This document shows, piece by piece, positions 15,909 to 24,125 of a stretch of 64,000 nucleotides of DNA. Each line of letters starts with the position of its first letter. The first letter of the stretch is position 1. The stretch is from the NCBI GenBank assembly GCA_018992685.1, contig JACVGT010000034.1, positions 1 through 64,000 on the forward strand. Direction: 5' to 3'. The position numbers and the translations under genes were made by a program. This DNA comes from Theionarchaea archaeon (GTDB lineage Archaea > Methanobacteriota_B > Thermococci > Methanofastidiosales > SZ-28-30). The notes beneath the pieces were generated by a model, which made no database searches, was not told where the DNA came from, and worked only from the letters and a program-made list of their open reading frames with translations.

Positions 15909-16196
15909 GTGAGAGTATCCATGTCATGGCCTGAAAGAATAAGAGACACGATACCTGCGACGGCTTTCTGTATACTCCATCCTGAGGCAATTGGATTCAA
16001 TGAAATGACGCAGGAGTGCAGAAAGACTTTTAAGGTAGTAGGAATTGGGAGACATGGTGAATCTATGGAAAAGGTGTGTCTTCTTGAGGAGCTTTCCAAG
16101 GGACAGATACATGTCAGTGGCCATGTACTCCTAGGACTCTCCAGAATGAAAGAGAACTGCTCCATATGGGCGATACCTGCCCTGAAGAGGGGGTGA
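15909..16196 (+). CDS. 95-aa protein of unknown function, first gene of the kinase operon
   Basis: GTG start at 15909 with a strong Shine-Dalgarno (aaaggagatga) 9 nt upstream; ATG 15921 is an alternative. The stop overlaps the presumed GTG start of the HPr-kinase-like gene (GTGA), which suggests translational coupling and a real gene. Part of it (FKVVGIGRHGESMEKVCLLE) faintly recalls the G-x-S-M core of S24/S26 peptidases, but the following spacing does not fit and no catalytic Lys/Ser dyad is convincing. No family is assigned. Confidence 0.5.
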   Translation: MRVSMSWPERIRDTIPATAFCILHPEAIGFNEMTQECRKTFKVVGIGRHGESMEKVCLLEELSKGQIHVSGHVLLGLSRMKENCSIWAIPALKRG

Positions 16197-17191
16197 AGGT
16201 GGTGGAAGAGACACCTGGAATGACAAGGCTGAATGTCGGGCTCAAGACTGCTCACCTTGGTCCACGAGAATGTGAAAAGCTCCAAAATCTTGATCAAAGA
16301 GTACACACACTGGATATTTACGGAGTTACGATTAATGTCTGCACGAATTCAACCCTCTATTCTGAAGAACTTTCAGGAACCTATGAAAGGTTGATTACCA
16401 GTACATCACAGGACCCCGATGCAGTCATCCGTATTCTCACAGTTCCAGAGGACTTACCTGTTATTCACCAGCTGGGCTATGAGGAGGAGAAAAATGTCCT
16501 CGAATATTCCCATGATGACTCGAGGCTGTATATCATTCCTGAATCGACAGAGCCTGGTAACTTCTTCCTGTCTGTGATGCAGGTTGCTCTTTTCCGCATT
16601 TTGCTGGATCATAACATGTTCTGTGCCCATGCATCTGCTGCATCTCTTGGGAATCATGGGGTCATCTTTTCAGGTGAGTCAAACTCTGGTAAGACCACCC
16701 TGGTCATGGCGTTGCTGGCAGAGGGACACAAGTACTTTTCGGACGACTTTGTTCTCATACATACTGATACCATGATGTTACTGCCCCTGTGTTCTCGATT
16801 GAAGCCACGGGGAAAGACAATCTCGATGTTTCCTGAAATGGAGACAGAAGATGCGAAAATATACATGGAAACAGAAACCCAGGTGAGAAAAATCCTTTCT
16901 GTTGGGCGCACCTTTCCTCATCTTCTGAGCCCCCCCTGTCCCCTGACCCACATCTTTTTTCCAACATTCAATCCAGAAGGGGAGACAGTACTCCAGCCTG
17001 TGTCCCCCTCTGATGGAGTGATAGCCTTTCTGAAATCCTGGATGCTGTACAGGACAGAGCCCACCAGAGTATTTCCCCTGATTTCAAAGATAGTGCGGGC
17101 CTGCAAGACCTATTCACTGGAATATCGAGATGCACGGGAAGCTGTCAAGGACTTGGTCAGAGTCATCTTGGGTGAGGACAGTGTCTCCTGA
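16193..17191 (+). CDS. HPr kinase-like protein (RiPP-associated kinase)
   Basis: 332 aa from GTG 16193 (4-nt overlap with the previous stop); ATG 16220 is possible. A Walker A motif GESNSGKTT is at about residues 161-169, preceded by HASAASLGNHGVIFS and followed by YFSDDFVLIHTD, the arrangement of the HPr kinase/phosphorylase C-terminal domain. There is no HPr or PTS gene nearby. In paeninodin-type lasso clusters a kinase of this family phosphorylates the C-terminal residue of the precursor. The precursor here ends in Thr, so a similar reaction is plausible. It is followed, as in those clusters, by a nucleotidyltransferase gene. Confidence 0.85.
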   Translation: MKVVEETPGMTRLNVGLKTAHLGPRECEKLQNLDQRVHTLDIYGVTINVCTNSTLYSEELSGTYERLITSTSQDPDAVIRILTVPEDLPVIHQLGYEEEKNVLEYSHDDSRLYIIPESTEPGNFFLSVMQVALFRILLDHNMFCAHASAASLGNHGVIFSGESNSGKTTLVMALLAEGHKYFSDDFVLIHTDTMMLLPLCSRLKPRGKTISMFPEMETEDAKIYMETETQVRKILSVGRTFPHLLSPPCPLTHIFFPTFNPEGETVLQPVSPSDGVIAFLKSWMLYRTEPTRVFPLISKIVRACKTYSLEYRDAREAVKDLVRVILGEDSVS

Positions 17192-18413
17192 CCTGTATGA
17201 CGTACCGGCTGCAGTCTCAAAAATAGCTCTCTCAGAAGAGGAGCAGGAAGTCATATCGAGGAAGGTGACCTCGTGGAGTACAAGAGCGTGGAATTCTTTA
17301 TTCAAGAGAGCCCAGGAGGAAGTGGTAATTCCTCAGGTCTACAAGAATCTCAGTGATCTGGAGATAAGGCCCCCCATGTGGAATGATGTCAAAGGACTGT
17401 ACTACAACGCCTGGGTCCACAAGCAGAATCTGCTGTCAGAAGCTAAAAAAGTGGGAGACGTACTTTCTCACCAGGGAATTTCATTTCTCTTTCTGAAAGG
17501 GCTGGCTGTCGACAGCCAGTACCAGGGAAGCTGGAGAGCTATGGCAGATATAGATGTACTCGTGAAAGACTTTGAACCTGCACAAAAATCTCTCTCAGGT
17601 ATCGGGTATATTCTCGACGACATGTGGACTGCTGAACAGGGAAGATTCGGGGTGGGGAACTTATACTGCAGAGAACGCAAGACGAAGATTGATCTTCATT
17701 TCGGCGAATATCCTGTACACTCATTGGGAAGTTTTCATCTCCCTGTATGGGAGAGGTGTAGACCAGGAGAACCAGTCACGTCTCTTGAGGACACTCTGCT
17801 GGTGCTTGCAGCTCATGTGTTCAACCACGGGTTTTATCTCATGCGAGACATCAACGATGTATACGTCATTCTCCAGAATGAGCTAGACTGGCAGTATGTA
17901 ACACAAAATGCCAAGGCCTACCACCTGGAAAAGCCGTTATCCATGCTGCTGAAGGCCGCAGCCTCCGTGTATGGTGTCCATATAAACGACGTGTGTAAGA
18001 GCAGGTTTTCACTTCTCTATCAGTATGGCCGCAGAAGGCACACTTTTCAAGGACTGCTCCAGCTGCACCATCTCGTGGTTCTCTCCCACATGAAGAAACT
18101 GGCATCATACCCTGGGTACTGGTGCGCCTCACATCTCACTACCGCACACCACGTTATTGATCCCCCCTGGATAGGAAGGGCTTCTCCCTCCTGGATCAAT
18201 CGGACAGACCGAAAGCGATTGGGTGACATGAGTAAAGAGGTATTTCATTCCATATTCGGTGGTAATACAGCTGCAGAGCAGGGCATGCACTTCATGTGTG
18301 AACAGGGTGGCGTCTATGTAGAAAAACGAGATCTTCAGGAGAAAGACCTGGAGCGAGCAAAAGGAATTATCAGGTCTTCTGCCCTGAAAGTTGATCGAGA
18401 CATATCAATCTGA
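17172..18413 (+). CDS. Nucleotidyltransferase family protein (PF14907-type)
   Basis: About 413 aa; the GTG at 17172 (or 17181) overlaps the end of the kinase-like gene. FLFLKGLAVDSQYQGSW then MADIDVLVKD is the hallmark of PF14907 nucleotidyltransferases (LKG...Y, R/M-x-D-x-D). Further on are KIDLHFGEYPVHSLGSF and LLVLAAHVFNHGFYLMRDIN, also family-like. In phosphorylated lasso-peptide clusters this family further modifies the C-terminal phosphate. The C-terminal 130 residues are not assigned. It ends a three-gene operon that converges on the ABC exporter genes. Confidence 0.85.
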   Translation: MRTVSPDLYDVPAAVSKIALSEEEQEVISRKVTSWSTRAWNSLFKRAQEEVVIPQVYKNLSDLEIRPPMWNDVKGLYYNAWVHKQNLLSEAKKVGDVLSHQGISFLFLKGLAVDSQYQGSWRAMADIDVLVKDFEPAQKSLSGIGYILDDMWTAEQGRFGVGNLYCRERKTKIDLHFGEYPVHSLGSFHLPVWERCRPGEPVTSLEDTLLVLAAHVFNHGFYLMRDINDVYVILQNELDWQYVTQNAKAYHLEKPLSMLLKAAASVYGVHINDVCKSRFSLLYQYGRRRHTFQGLLQLHHLVVLSHMKKLASYPGYWCASHLTTAHHVIDPPWIGRASPSWINRTDRKRLGDMSKEVFHSIFGGNTAAEQGMHFMCEQGGVYVEKRDLQEKDLERAKGIIRSSALKVDRDISI

Positions 18414-18504
18414 GACACAAGGAACTGGGTCCTCAGGAGGACGTAGTAGATAGCGATTCTTCCTTCATCCAAACACACATGCCCCTTTTAGATTGCACCC
18501 AGGT

Positions 18505-19311
18505 TTAAAAGAAAACAAGTTTTCCACTCTTTTTTGCCAAATGTTCAAAGTAACCCAAGACGAACGAACCGAGACAGAATAGCAGTGCGCCCACTATGAG
18601 CTCACGAGCCAGCAGCATGGGTATGGGTGAGAACTCCTCAATCACGGCGAGGCGAGCAGCTTCTATTCCGTGAGTCAGAGGAATTGCTTTTGAGATATAT
18701 TGAAGAGATTGTGGCAGCATACCAACGGGAAACGTCACTCCACAGAAGAACATCGTAGCAGACAGCATCATGCTGACGATGGGATGAGGCTGTCTGTAAT
18801 ACAGAGCCAGACCAGAAAAAAGCAATCCAAATCCCATCATACTGATAACTGATAGAAATGCGATTACGATCATATACAGGGAGCCCAGAACCGACATTCT
18901 GAGGCCAAACAGGGTGACACCATACAGCAACACGATGAAAATCCCGAATATTCCATCTCCTATGTGGATCGCAGATTTTGCAATATTGAGCAGAGGTCTA
19001 TTCACCGGTGTAGAGAAGAGTAGTTCCAGTGTTCCTTCCCTGCGCTCATTGAAAACAAAGAACATGGGCCCCATCAATGTATTGAACGTAGAAACATACA
19101 GCGCATTTCCCACCACCACGAAATTGATGTAGGACTGTGCATCCTGGCCTGTGAGGGCGGCCCCATAGTCAGATATGAGCACAAATGTCAGGACAAGAAA
19201 GAAGGGAACACCGAGCTTCACAACAACAAAATCTGGTGGGTTGATCCAGGTGAAAAGTGCCCTGTAGGTGAAGATTCCTGTTCTGAACACAAATTTCAAT
19301 GTTCTCATCAT
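18505..19311 (-). CDS. ABC-2 type exporter permease subunit
   Basis: 268 aa with six hydrophobic segments. The motif FNERREGTLELLFSTPVNRP after the second TM is the signature of ABC-2 permeases. It is 9 nt downstream of a second, different permease and in one operon with an ATPase, so the exporter is probably a heterodimer of permeases with ATPase homodimers. Being placed next to the RiPP modification genes suggests export of, or immunity to, the mature peptide. Confidence 0.88.
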   Translation of the reverse strand: MMRTLKFVFRTGIFTYRALFTWINPPDFVVVKLGVPFFLVLTFVLISDYGAALTGQDAQSYINFVVVGNALYVSTFNTLMGPMFFVFNERREGTLELLFSTPVNRPLLNIAKSAIHIGDGIFGIFIVLLYGVTLFGLRMSVLGSLYMIVIAFLSVISMMGFGLLFSGLALYYRQPHPIVSMMLSATMFFCGVTFPVGMLPQSLQYISKAIPLTHGIEAARLAVIEEFSPIPMLLARELIVGALLFCLGSFVLGYFEHLAKKSGKLVFF

Positions 19312-19320
19312 TTTGATCCC

Positions 19321-20115
19321 TCAATAGACTGACAGTTTTCCATCTCTGACTGCTATTTTCCTGATGTACCTGTAGAGGACCACGGCAACCACGAAATACA
19401 CTGCTGTCAGGAATGTAACCATAGCTGCGTCCATCCAGAAGACTGAAGATTCCCAGGCGTTTTGTGACACTGATACCCTTACTGCGTCCAGAGCCCACGT
19501 GAGAGAAAGAGAATAGCTGATAGGCCTCACCCAGAAAGGCAAGACAGATATGGGGAACAACAACCCGCCGAGGACATAGATCATGTACTGCATTAAATTC
19601 ATGAAATACGCAACCCTTCTGGTCAGCATATAGGCTGATGCTAAAACAAGCCCGAATACAGACAGTGTCACGATTGTCATGACGAGAGATACAAGAAACA
19701 GTCCGGGGGATTCAATGTGTATGGGAAGTCGTAGGACGAATTTCCCCACAGCCAGAACGGCTGCAACCGAGACCAGGCCAGTTGCAGCAGAAGAAAGGAT
19801 CTTTCCGAAAGAGAATGTGAAGAGAGAAACAGGTGTCAAGAACATCAACTCCAACGTTCCCTGCATCCGTTCTTGAAAAATAGACTTTCCTCCAAAGGAC
19901 AGCACCATGGCCCAGACTCCAATGAATCCACTGCCAAAGACAACATATGTTGCATAGTCCTGGGAGCTTGTACCTACAAATCTGTAGAGCATTATTACCA
20001 CAAAGGCAACAAACACGGGCTCTACAAACGCATGTATCCCCCACAGGATGTCTGCCCGTTCGTGTTGCAGTTGAGAAATGAACCCACGTCTCAGTGAAAT
20101 CCAGTATGGGTTCAT
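19321..20115 (-). CDS. ABC-2 type exporter permease subunit
   Basis: 264 aa, six TM segments, with IFQERMQGTLELMFLTPVSL as the ABC-2 motif. It starts 1 nt after the ATPase stop, so translation is coupled. It is a distant relative of the permease that follows it. See that entry for the role. Confidence 0.88.
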   Translation of the reverse strand: MNPYWISLRRGFISQLQHERADILWGIHAFVEPVFVAFVVIMLYRFVGTSSQDYATYVVFGSGFIGVWAMVLSFGGKSIFQERMQGTLELMFLTPVSLFTFSFGKILSSAATGLVSVAAVLAVGKFVLRLPIHIESPGLFLVSLVMTIVTLSVFGLVLASAYMLTRRVAYFMNLMQYMIYVLGGLLFPISVLPFWVRPISYSLSLTWALDAVRVSVSQNAWESSVFWMDAAMVTFLTAVYFVVAVVLYRYIRKIAVRDGKLSVY

Positions 20116-20116
20116 T

Positions 20117-21112
20117 CTATGACCTCGTCAGTTCCAAGAATACATCTTCGAGCGTGGGGGACCCCTGTTCCACAGAGATGATTTCATGCGTTTTTTCCAG
20201 CAAAGAAACAATATCCTCCACACACACTTTGTCCTGATCAAGCCCAACCTTGAGTTTAGTTGTATTATCCTGTATTCCTGATTCTACATAGTGTACGCCC
20301 TTTCTACTGGTTAATACATGCTCAACCTGAGGAACAACTCCCCTCAGCAGGATGGTGACGGGTGTGACTGTGCCGAATTGCCGTTTTAGGTTCTCGGGGG
20401 TGTCATTGGCTATCAACGTACCCCTGTGAATGATGGCAACACGATCACAGAGCTCGTCTGCTTCAAACATGTAGTGGGTTGTAAGAAAGACAGTCTTTTT
20501 TTCTCGTGTGCACAAATTCCTGATAGTCTTTCGCAGCTCATGGGCAATGGTGGGGTCGAGTCCAAGTGTCGGTTCATCCAAGAAGAGTATGTCAGGATCA
20601 TGGACCAGACCTCGTGCCAGGTGGAGACGTTGCTTCATTCCTTTTGAATATGTTTCCACCTTGCTGTCCGCTCTGTCAGCAATCCCCACGAGTTCCAGGA
20701 GCATGTCAATTCTGTCCATCCGCTCAGAAGAGTCGAGTCCGTAGAGTTCGGCAAATATACGCATATTGTCTCTCCCACTCAGTCTCCAGTAAAGTCCTCG
20801 TTCCCCCCCGAATACCACACTGATCCGTTTCCTCACTTCGTTTGGAGCCTTCAGAATATCATTACCAAGGATGGTAGCGGTTCCTTTGGTAGGCAATAGG
20901 AGTGTGGACAGCATCTTGATCGTAGTAGTCTTTCCCGCCCCATTTGGCCCCAAGAATCCAAAAAGCTCGCCACGATGTACCGAAATATTCAGGTTGTCGA
21001 CAGCTACAATGATTCTGCTTCCTTCACCTCTAATTCTTTTGAAAAAGGAGGGGTATTCTATATATTCTCTTGAAATATCGTAAGTCTTGATTACTGATTC
21101 CATGAATCTCAT
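20117..21112 (-). CDS. ABC-2 exporter ATPase subunit
   Basis: 331 aa. Walker A GPNGAGKTTT, signature YSKGMKQRLHLARGL, Walker B DILFLDEPTLGLDP and the H-loop TTHYMFEADELCD are all intact. The C-terminal 90 residues (TPVTILLRGVVPQVEHVLTS) form the small domain seen in DrrA/NatA-like ATPases. The start at 21112 lies 26 nt from the TATA box agataaatat (21131-21140), so the mRNA is likely leaderless. It energises the two permeases encoded downstream. Confidence 0.93.
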   Translation of the reverse strand: MRFMESVIKTYDISREYIEYPSFFKRIRGEGSRIIVAVDNLNISVHRGELFGFLGPNGAGKTTTIKMLSTLLLPTKGTATILGNDILKAPNEVRKRISVVFGGERGLYWRLSGRDNMRIFAELYGLDSSERMDRIDMLLELVGIADRADSKVETYSKGMKQRLHLARGLVHDPDILFLDEPTLGLDPTIAHELRKTIRNLCTREKKTVFLTTHYMFEADELCDRVAIIHRGTLIANDTPENLKRQFGTVTPVTILLRGVVPQVEHVLTSRKGVHYVESGIQDNTTKLKVGLDQDKVCVEDIVSLLEKTHEIISVEQGSPTLEDVFLELTRS

Positions 21113-21130
21113 CTCCGATGGCATGCTACG

Positions 21131-21140
21131 AGATAAATAT
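21131..21140 (-). promoter_or_regulatory. TATA box of the ABC exporter operon
   Basis: atatttatct on the minus strand, centred about 24-26 nt from ATG 21112; a second TATA-like tttaaatatt lies further upstream at about 21157-21166. Confidence 0.55.
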
Positions 21141-21517
21141 GTTTTCCTTCGACAAGAATATTTAAATTTTTCGGTGGTTATGGTCCTGGATTTCCTGAAT
21201 TGACAAAGAAATCCCGGAACGCCCATTGAAAAGAAAGAAGCTTTGTGGAGAGAGGTAGAACCCACTGCTCTAGGAGAGCTCAGGGGGCTGTATACGTGTA
21301 GTTGATAGTCCATGAGATGTGTTACAAGAAGTTAGTGTGAAGAATACAGTGCCGTTTTTAATCGTTCTGCAAAATAAAACTCCAATTATGTCTTGGCTTT
21401 CGGGATACGGGAATACTTGAACTCAGAAGCGAAAACCTTTAAATATTCTCGATCAACTCTCCCGCGGTGATCACATAAGACCATCAGTTTTCGCTCTTGA
21501 ACAGTGGACGCACAGAA
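21141..21517. other. Intergenic region with divergent promoters
   Basis: Between the exporter operon (minus) and the PAS gene (plus). I see a second TATA-like box for the minus strand and, on the plus strand, a TATA box acctttaaatatt at 21436-21448 with ggtgatcac 20 nt later. No gene or repeat is evident in the rest. Confidence 0.4.
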
Positions 21518-21672
21518 TGCAGAACCCCGGTTTCAAGAACCCTATCAAGGAAATAAGACATGAAAGAAGGAGGCACACTCCAGCTGAAAGTGCTTTTCTT
21601 TCAATTGATTTGCCAGTTCTCTTCCAGAACTCCTCCATACCCGATGCTTGGACTTCTGAGGTGAATCTGTGA
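21518..21672 (+). CDS. Possible 50-aa upstream ORF
   Basis: ATG at 21518 opens a frame ending in TGA at 21672, overlapping the GTG start of the PAS protein by 4 nt (GTGA). The overlap suggests coupling, but there is no Shine-Dalgarno before the ATG and the protein (MQNPGFKNPIKEI at the start) has no recognisable motif. It could also just be leader sequence. Confidence 0.25.
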
Positions 21673-23279
21673 AAGGAAGATTCTCCGCAGAGAACAGACA
21701 GTGTCGAGCCCTCTTCGAATTAGCATCTGATGCTGTATTCATCTCAAGCCTGGAAGGAGAATATCTTGAGGTCAATGAAAGAGCGTTGGAAATGCTTGGA
21801 TACAAAATCCATGAACTAGTAGGGAAATCCTGCAAAGATATTGTCCTCTCATGTGAATGCCCCGATGAACTACAGAAACGGGAAGTTCTGCTTGCAGGAG
21901 GGAACCTACCCGTATACCAGAGGACGTTTGTCCGCAAGGATGGGGGTGAAATTCCTGCAGAGGTCACAGCTGCCCTGGTTTGCGATGAAGAAGGGAATCC
22001 CTTGTATATTCACAGTATTGTGCGGGACATTTCTGAACGCAAGAACACAGAATTAGCCTTGGAAGAGAGTCAGAGGAAATTCAGACTGTTTTTTGAAAGC
22101 GATTCCGTGTACTCTTACCTCATTTCCCCAGAAGGGCATGTACTGGACATCAACCTGAGCGCTCTGATTACACTGGGGTTCAAGAAGGAAGAGCTTATTG
22201 GAGCATCCTTGATTGAGACAGTCTACTCACCGTCTTCGCGAAAAAAAGCTGGAGAACTGTTCAAGAGACGGAAAGAGGCAGGAAAGGCCAAAAATGAGGA
22301 ATTGAATATAATCACCAAGAATGGAGACGAAAGAACTGTCTTTTCGCGTGTTGATTCGGTGACAACTTCCAACGGTGAAGTGCTCTCATTTATTCTAATC
22401 CAGAGGGACATTACGGAGAAGAAAAGAATTGAAGAGAAGCTCTTCACAATATGCAAACTTTCCAATAAGATGACGTTATCCTTGGATTTTGATGAAATAA
22501 TAAGTACAGCCCTGTACATTGCCAGAAGAGTCATTGAGTTGCGCACAGCTGGCATTACGCTCATTGACGAGGAAAAAAATGAACTCTACATCGCTGGATC
22601 CTATAACGTTGACAGGAGAGTTGACGATCTGAGGTTCCCCCTGAAAAGCGAGGTTGGGATTACAGCGCACGTCGCTAGAACGGGTGAACCATACTACTCC
22701 CCCGATGTCTCAAGGGACACGTTATACCTCAAGGTGACACCAAACATCAGGTCTGAGCTCGCCGTTCCTCTCAAGATAGGAACCAGGGTCTTGGGCGTTT
22801 TTGACGCAGAAAGTACAGAACCAGATGCTTTTTCTGATTCAGACTTTCTCCTGTTGAGCATCCTTGCTTCCCAGACTGCTGGTGCATTGCAGAACTACAG
22901 CCTTTTTAAAGAGGTGTCCGATTTGAAAGATTTTAATGAAAGCATAGTCAAGAATATTGAGGAGGGCATCTTGATAGAGGACAGCAGGGGATTTGTAACC
23001 TTTGTGAATAAAGCATTTGAAGACATGATGGGACGTGTCAGTGAAGAAATTGTGGGAAAGCACTGGAAAGAACTTCCTCCCAAAGAACTGGTGCCCCGAA
23101 TAGAGGACGAAATCGAGAGAGCACCGAAAGGGATCAAGAGACGATATGAAAGTGAAATTGTGAGAAAAGACGGGGAACGGACGCTGGTGGCCATAACGGC
23201 AATACCTCTCTTTGATGATGGAGGATTCAGGGGAGTGTTATCATTCTTTAAGGACCTGGGGAAGAGGAACGAATCCTGA
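21669..23279 (+). CDS. PAS-PAS-GAF-PAS sensor protein without kinase domain
   Basis: 536 aa from GTG 21669 with gaggtgaatct as Shine-Dalgarno. The first PAS (about 10-125, FISSLEGEYLEVNERALEML) and the second (about 130-250) each end in a PAC-like RDI-[ST]-E-[RK]-K motif. A GAF domain (about 255-415, FPLKSEVGITAHVARTGEPY, then ELAVPLKIG) follows, and a third PAS (about 420-530) ends the protein. No histidine kinase, GGDEF or response domain is present, so output must go through a partner. PAS/GAF domains sense redox, light or small molecules. It stands alone next to the RiPP exporter, with no visible partner kinase. Confidence 0.88.
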   Translation: MKGRFSAENRQCRALFELASDAVFISSLEGEYLEVNERALEMLGYKIHELVGKSCKDIVLSCECPDELQKREVLLAGGNLPVYQRTFVRKDGGEIPAEVTAALVCDEEGNPLYIHSIVRDISERKNTELALEESQRKFRLFFESDSVYSYLISPEGHVLDINLSALITLGFKKEELIGASLIETVYSPSSRKKAGELFKRRKEAGKAKNEELNIITKNGDERTVFSRVDSVTTSNGEVLSFILIQRDITEKKRIEEKLFTICKLSNKMTLSLDFDEIISTALYIARRVIELRTAGITLIDEEKNELYIAGSYNVDRRVDDLRFPLKSEVGITAHVARTGEPYYSPDVSRDTLYLKVTPNIRSELAVPLKIGTRVLGVFDAESTEPDAFSDSDFLLLSILASQTAGALQNYSLFKEVSDLKDFNESIVKNIEEGILIEDSRGFVTFVNKAFEDMMGRVSEEIVGKHWKELPPKELVPRIEDEIERAPKGIKRRYESEIVRKDGERTLVAITAIPLFDDGGFRGVLSFFKDLGKRNES

Positions 23280-23327
23280 CGTGTTCTATTGGTGCTTTCA
23301 GCAGTGCGTCCCAATGACTTTCCCTTT

Positions 23328-23942
23328 CTAGGGTTTTCTTGCTGTCAGTGAAAAATGATTTGCTCTGTCAATATGAAGGTCAACGATGCAAAACCCTTCA
23401 AACAGTGAGAGAAGTTCCTCTTTCTTGAAATAATGATGTGGAAATCCTTTTTCGCAGCCATCTAGTGGTACGAACGTATTGGGTTCGATTTCCTCTTGGC
23501 CCGTGCTGGGTTCATTCTTGGACACAGGCACTGTAACCCATATGAGTCCCCCCACTCTGAGAACACGAGTAATCTCCTGGACGGTCTTCCTGATATCTCT
23601 AACCCTGTTGTGATGGATTACCTGTATGCTTATGACTGCATCAAAGTACGCATCATCATATGGCAACGTGGCCATATCATGAAGGGTTACATGTGCTGTC
23701 AGCTTTTGTTCCCCAAGAATTCTAATAGTATGTCCGAGGGCGGTAGGTGATGAATCCAGCCCATAGACATCGAACCCCTTTCGGGCAAGATAAACGACAT
23801 GTCTCCCCGCCCCGCTTCCCAAGTCCAGGATGCGGTTTACCCTTTCTTCTGTGAACATACCAGCAATCACATCAATTCCAACATGAGGTTCCAGGGACAA
23901 AAACTCACCCCTCTTGTAGATTTCTTCCCAGACATTCTTCAT
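23328..23942 (-). CDS. Class I SAM-dependent methyltransferase
   Basis: 204 aa. Motif I ILDLGSGAGRHVVYLA at about 39-54, an acidic residue ending strand 2 (DVYGLDSS), then YFDAVISIQVIHHN and VLRVGGLIWVTVPVS as motifs IV and V. It resembles TehB-like/methyltransf_11 enzymes acting on small molecules. The substrate is unknown. A dead partial copy of this gene lies at 2395-2585. It converges on the PAS gene. Confidence 0.9.
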   Translation of the reverse strand: MKNVWEEIYKRGEFLSLEPHVGIDVIAGMFTEERVNRILDLGSGAGRHVVYLARKGFDVYGLDSSPTALGHTIRILGEQKLTAHVTLHDMATLPYDDAYFDAVISIQVIHHNRVRDIRKTVQEITRVLRVGGLIWVTVPVSKNEPSTGQEEIEPNTFVPLDGCEKGFPHHYFKKEELLSLFEGFCIVDLHIDRANHFSLTARKP

Positions 23943-24094
23943 ACGAATTCTTTTTCCCAGCTCTTATAAAGGGTTTTGATGAGATCTATTCTCGTAGGGT
24001 GAGGCTTTGTACTTCGTTTTCGGAAAGAAGTCATCTCTTGGAATTGGAACAGTCTTCATGCACGGCCAAGATCTGCTGCAAAGCTAGTAGAAAT

Positions 24095-24104
24095 GTTTTT
24101 ATGA
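24095..24104 (+). promoter_or_regulatory. TATA box of the beta-propeller gene
   Basis: gtttttatga centred 26 nt before ATG 24126; leaderless transcript likely. Confidence 0.6.
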
Positions 24105-24125
24105 TATCTCTCGATATTTGTCATC

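Noticed and set aside
15855-15935. A 26-codon plus-strand frame (MRGGLRVMVLMAKE) as a second precursor peptide
   Set aside because: No Shine-Dalgarno, no leader-like Y-x-x-P motif, and it overlaps the ribosome-binding region of the 95-aa gene.
15821-16306. Minus-strand open frame of about 160 codons opposite the kinase operon start
   Set aside because: It overlaps two better-supported plus-strand genes, has no Shine-Dalgarno or TATA box and an unlikely composition.
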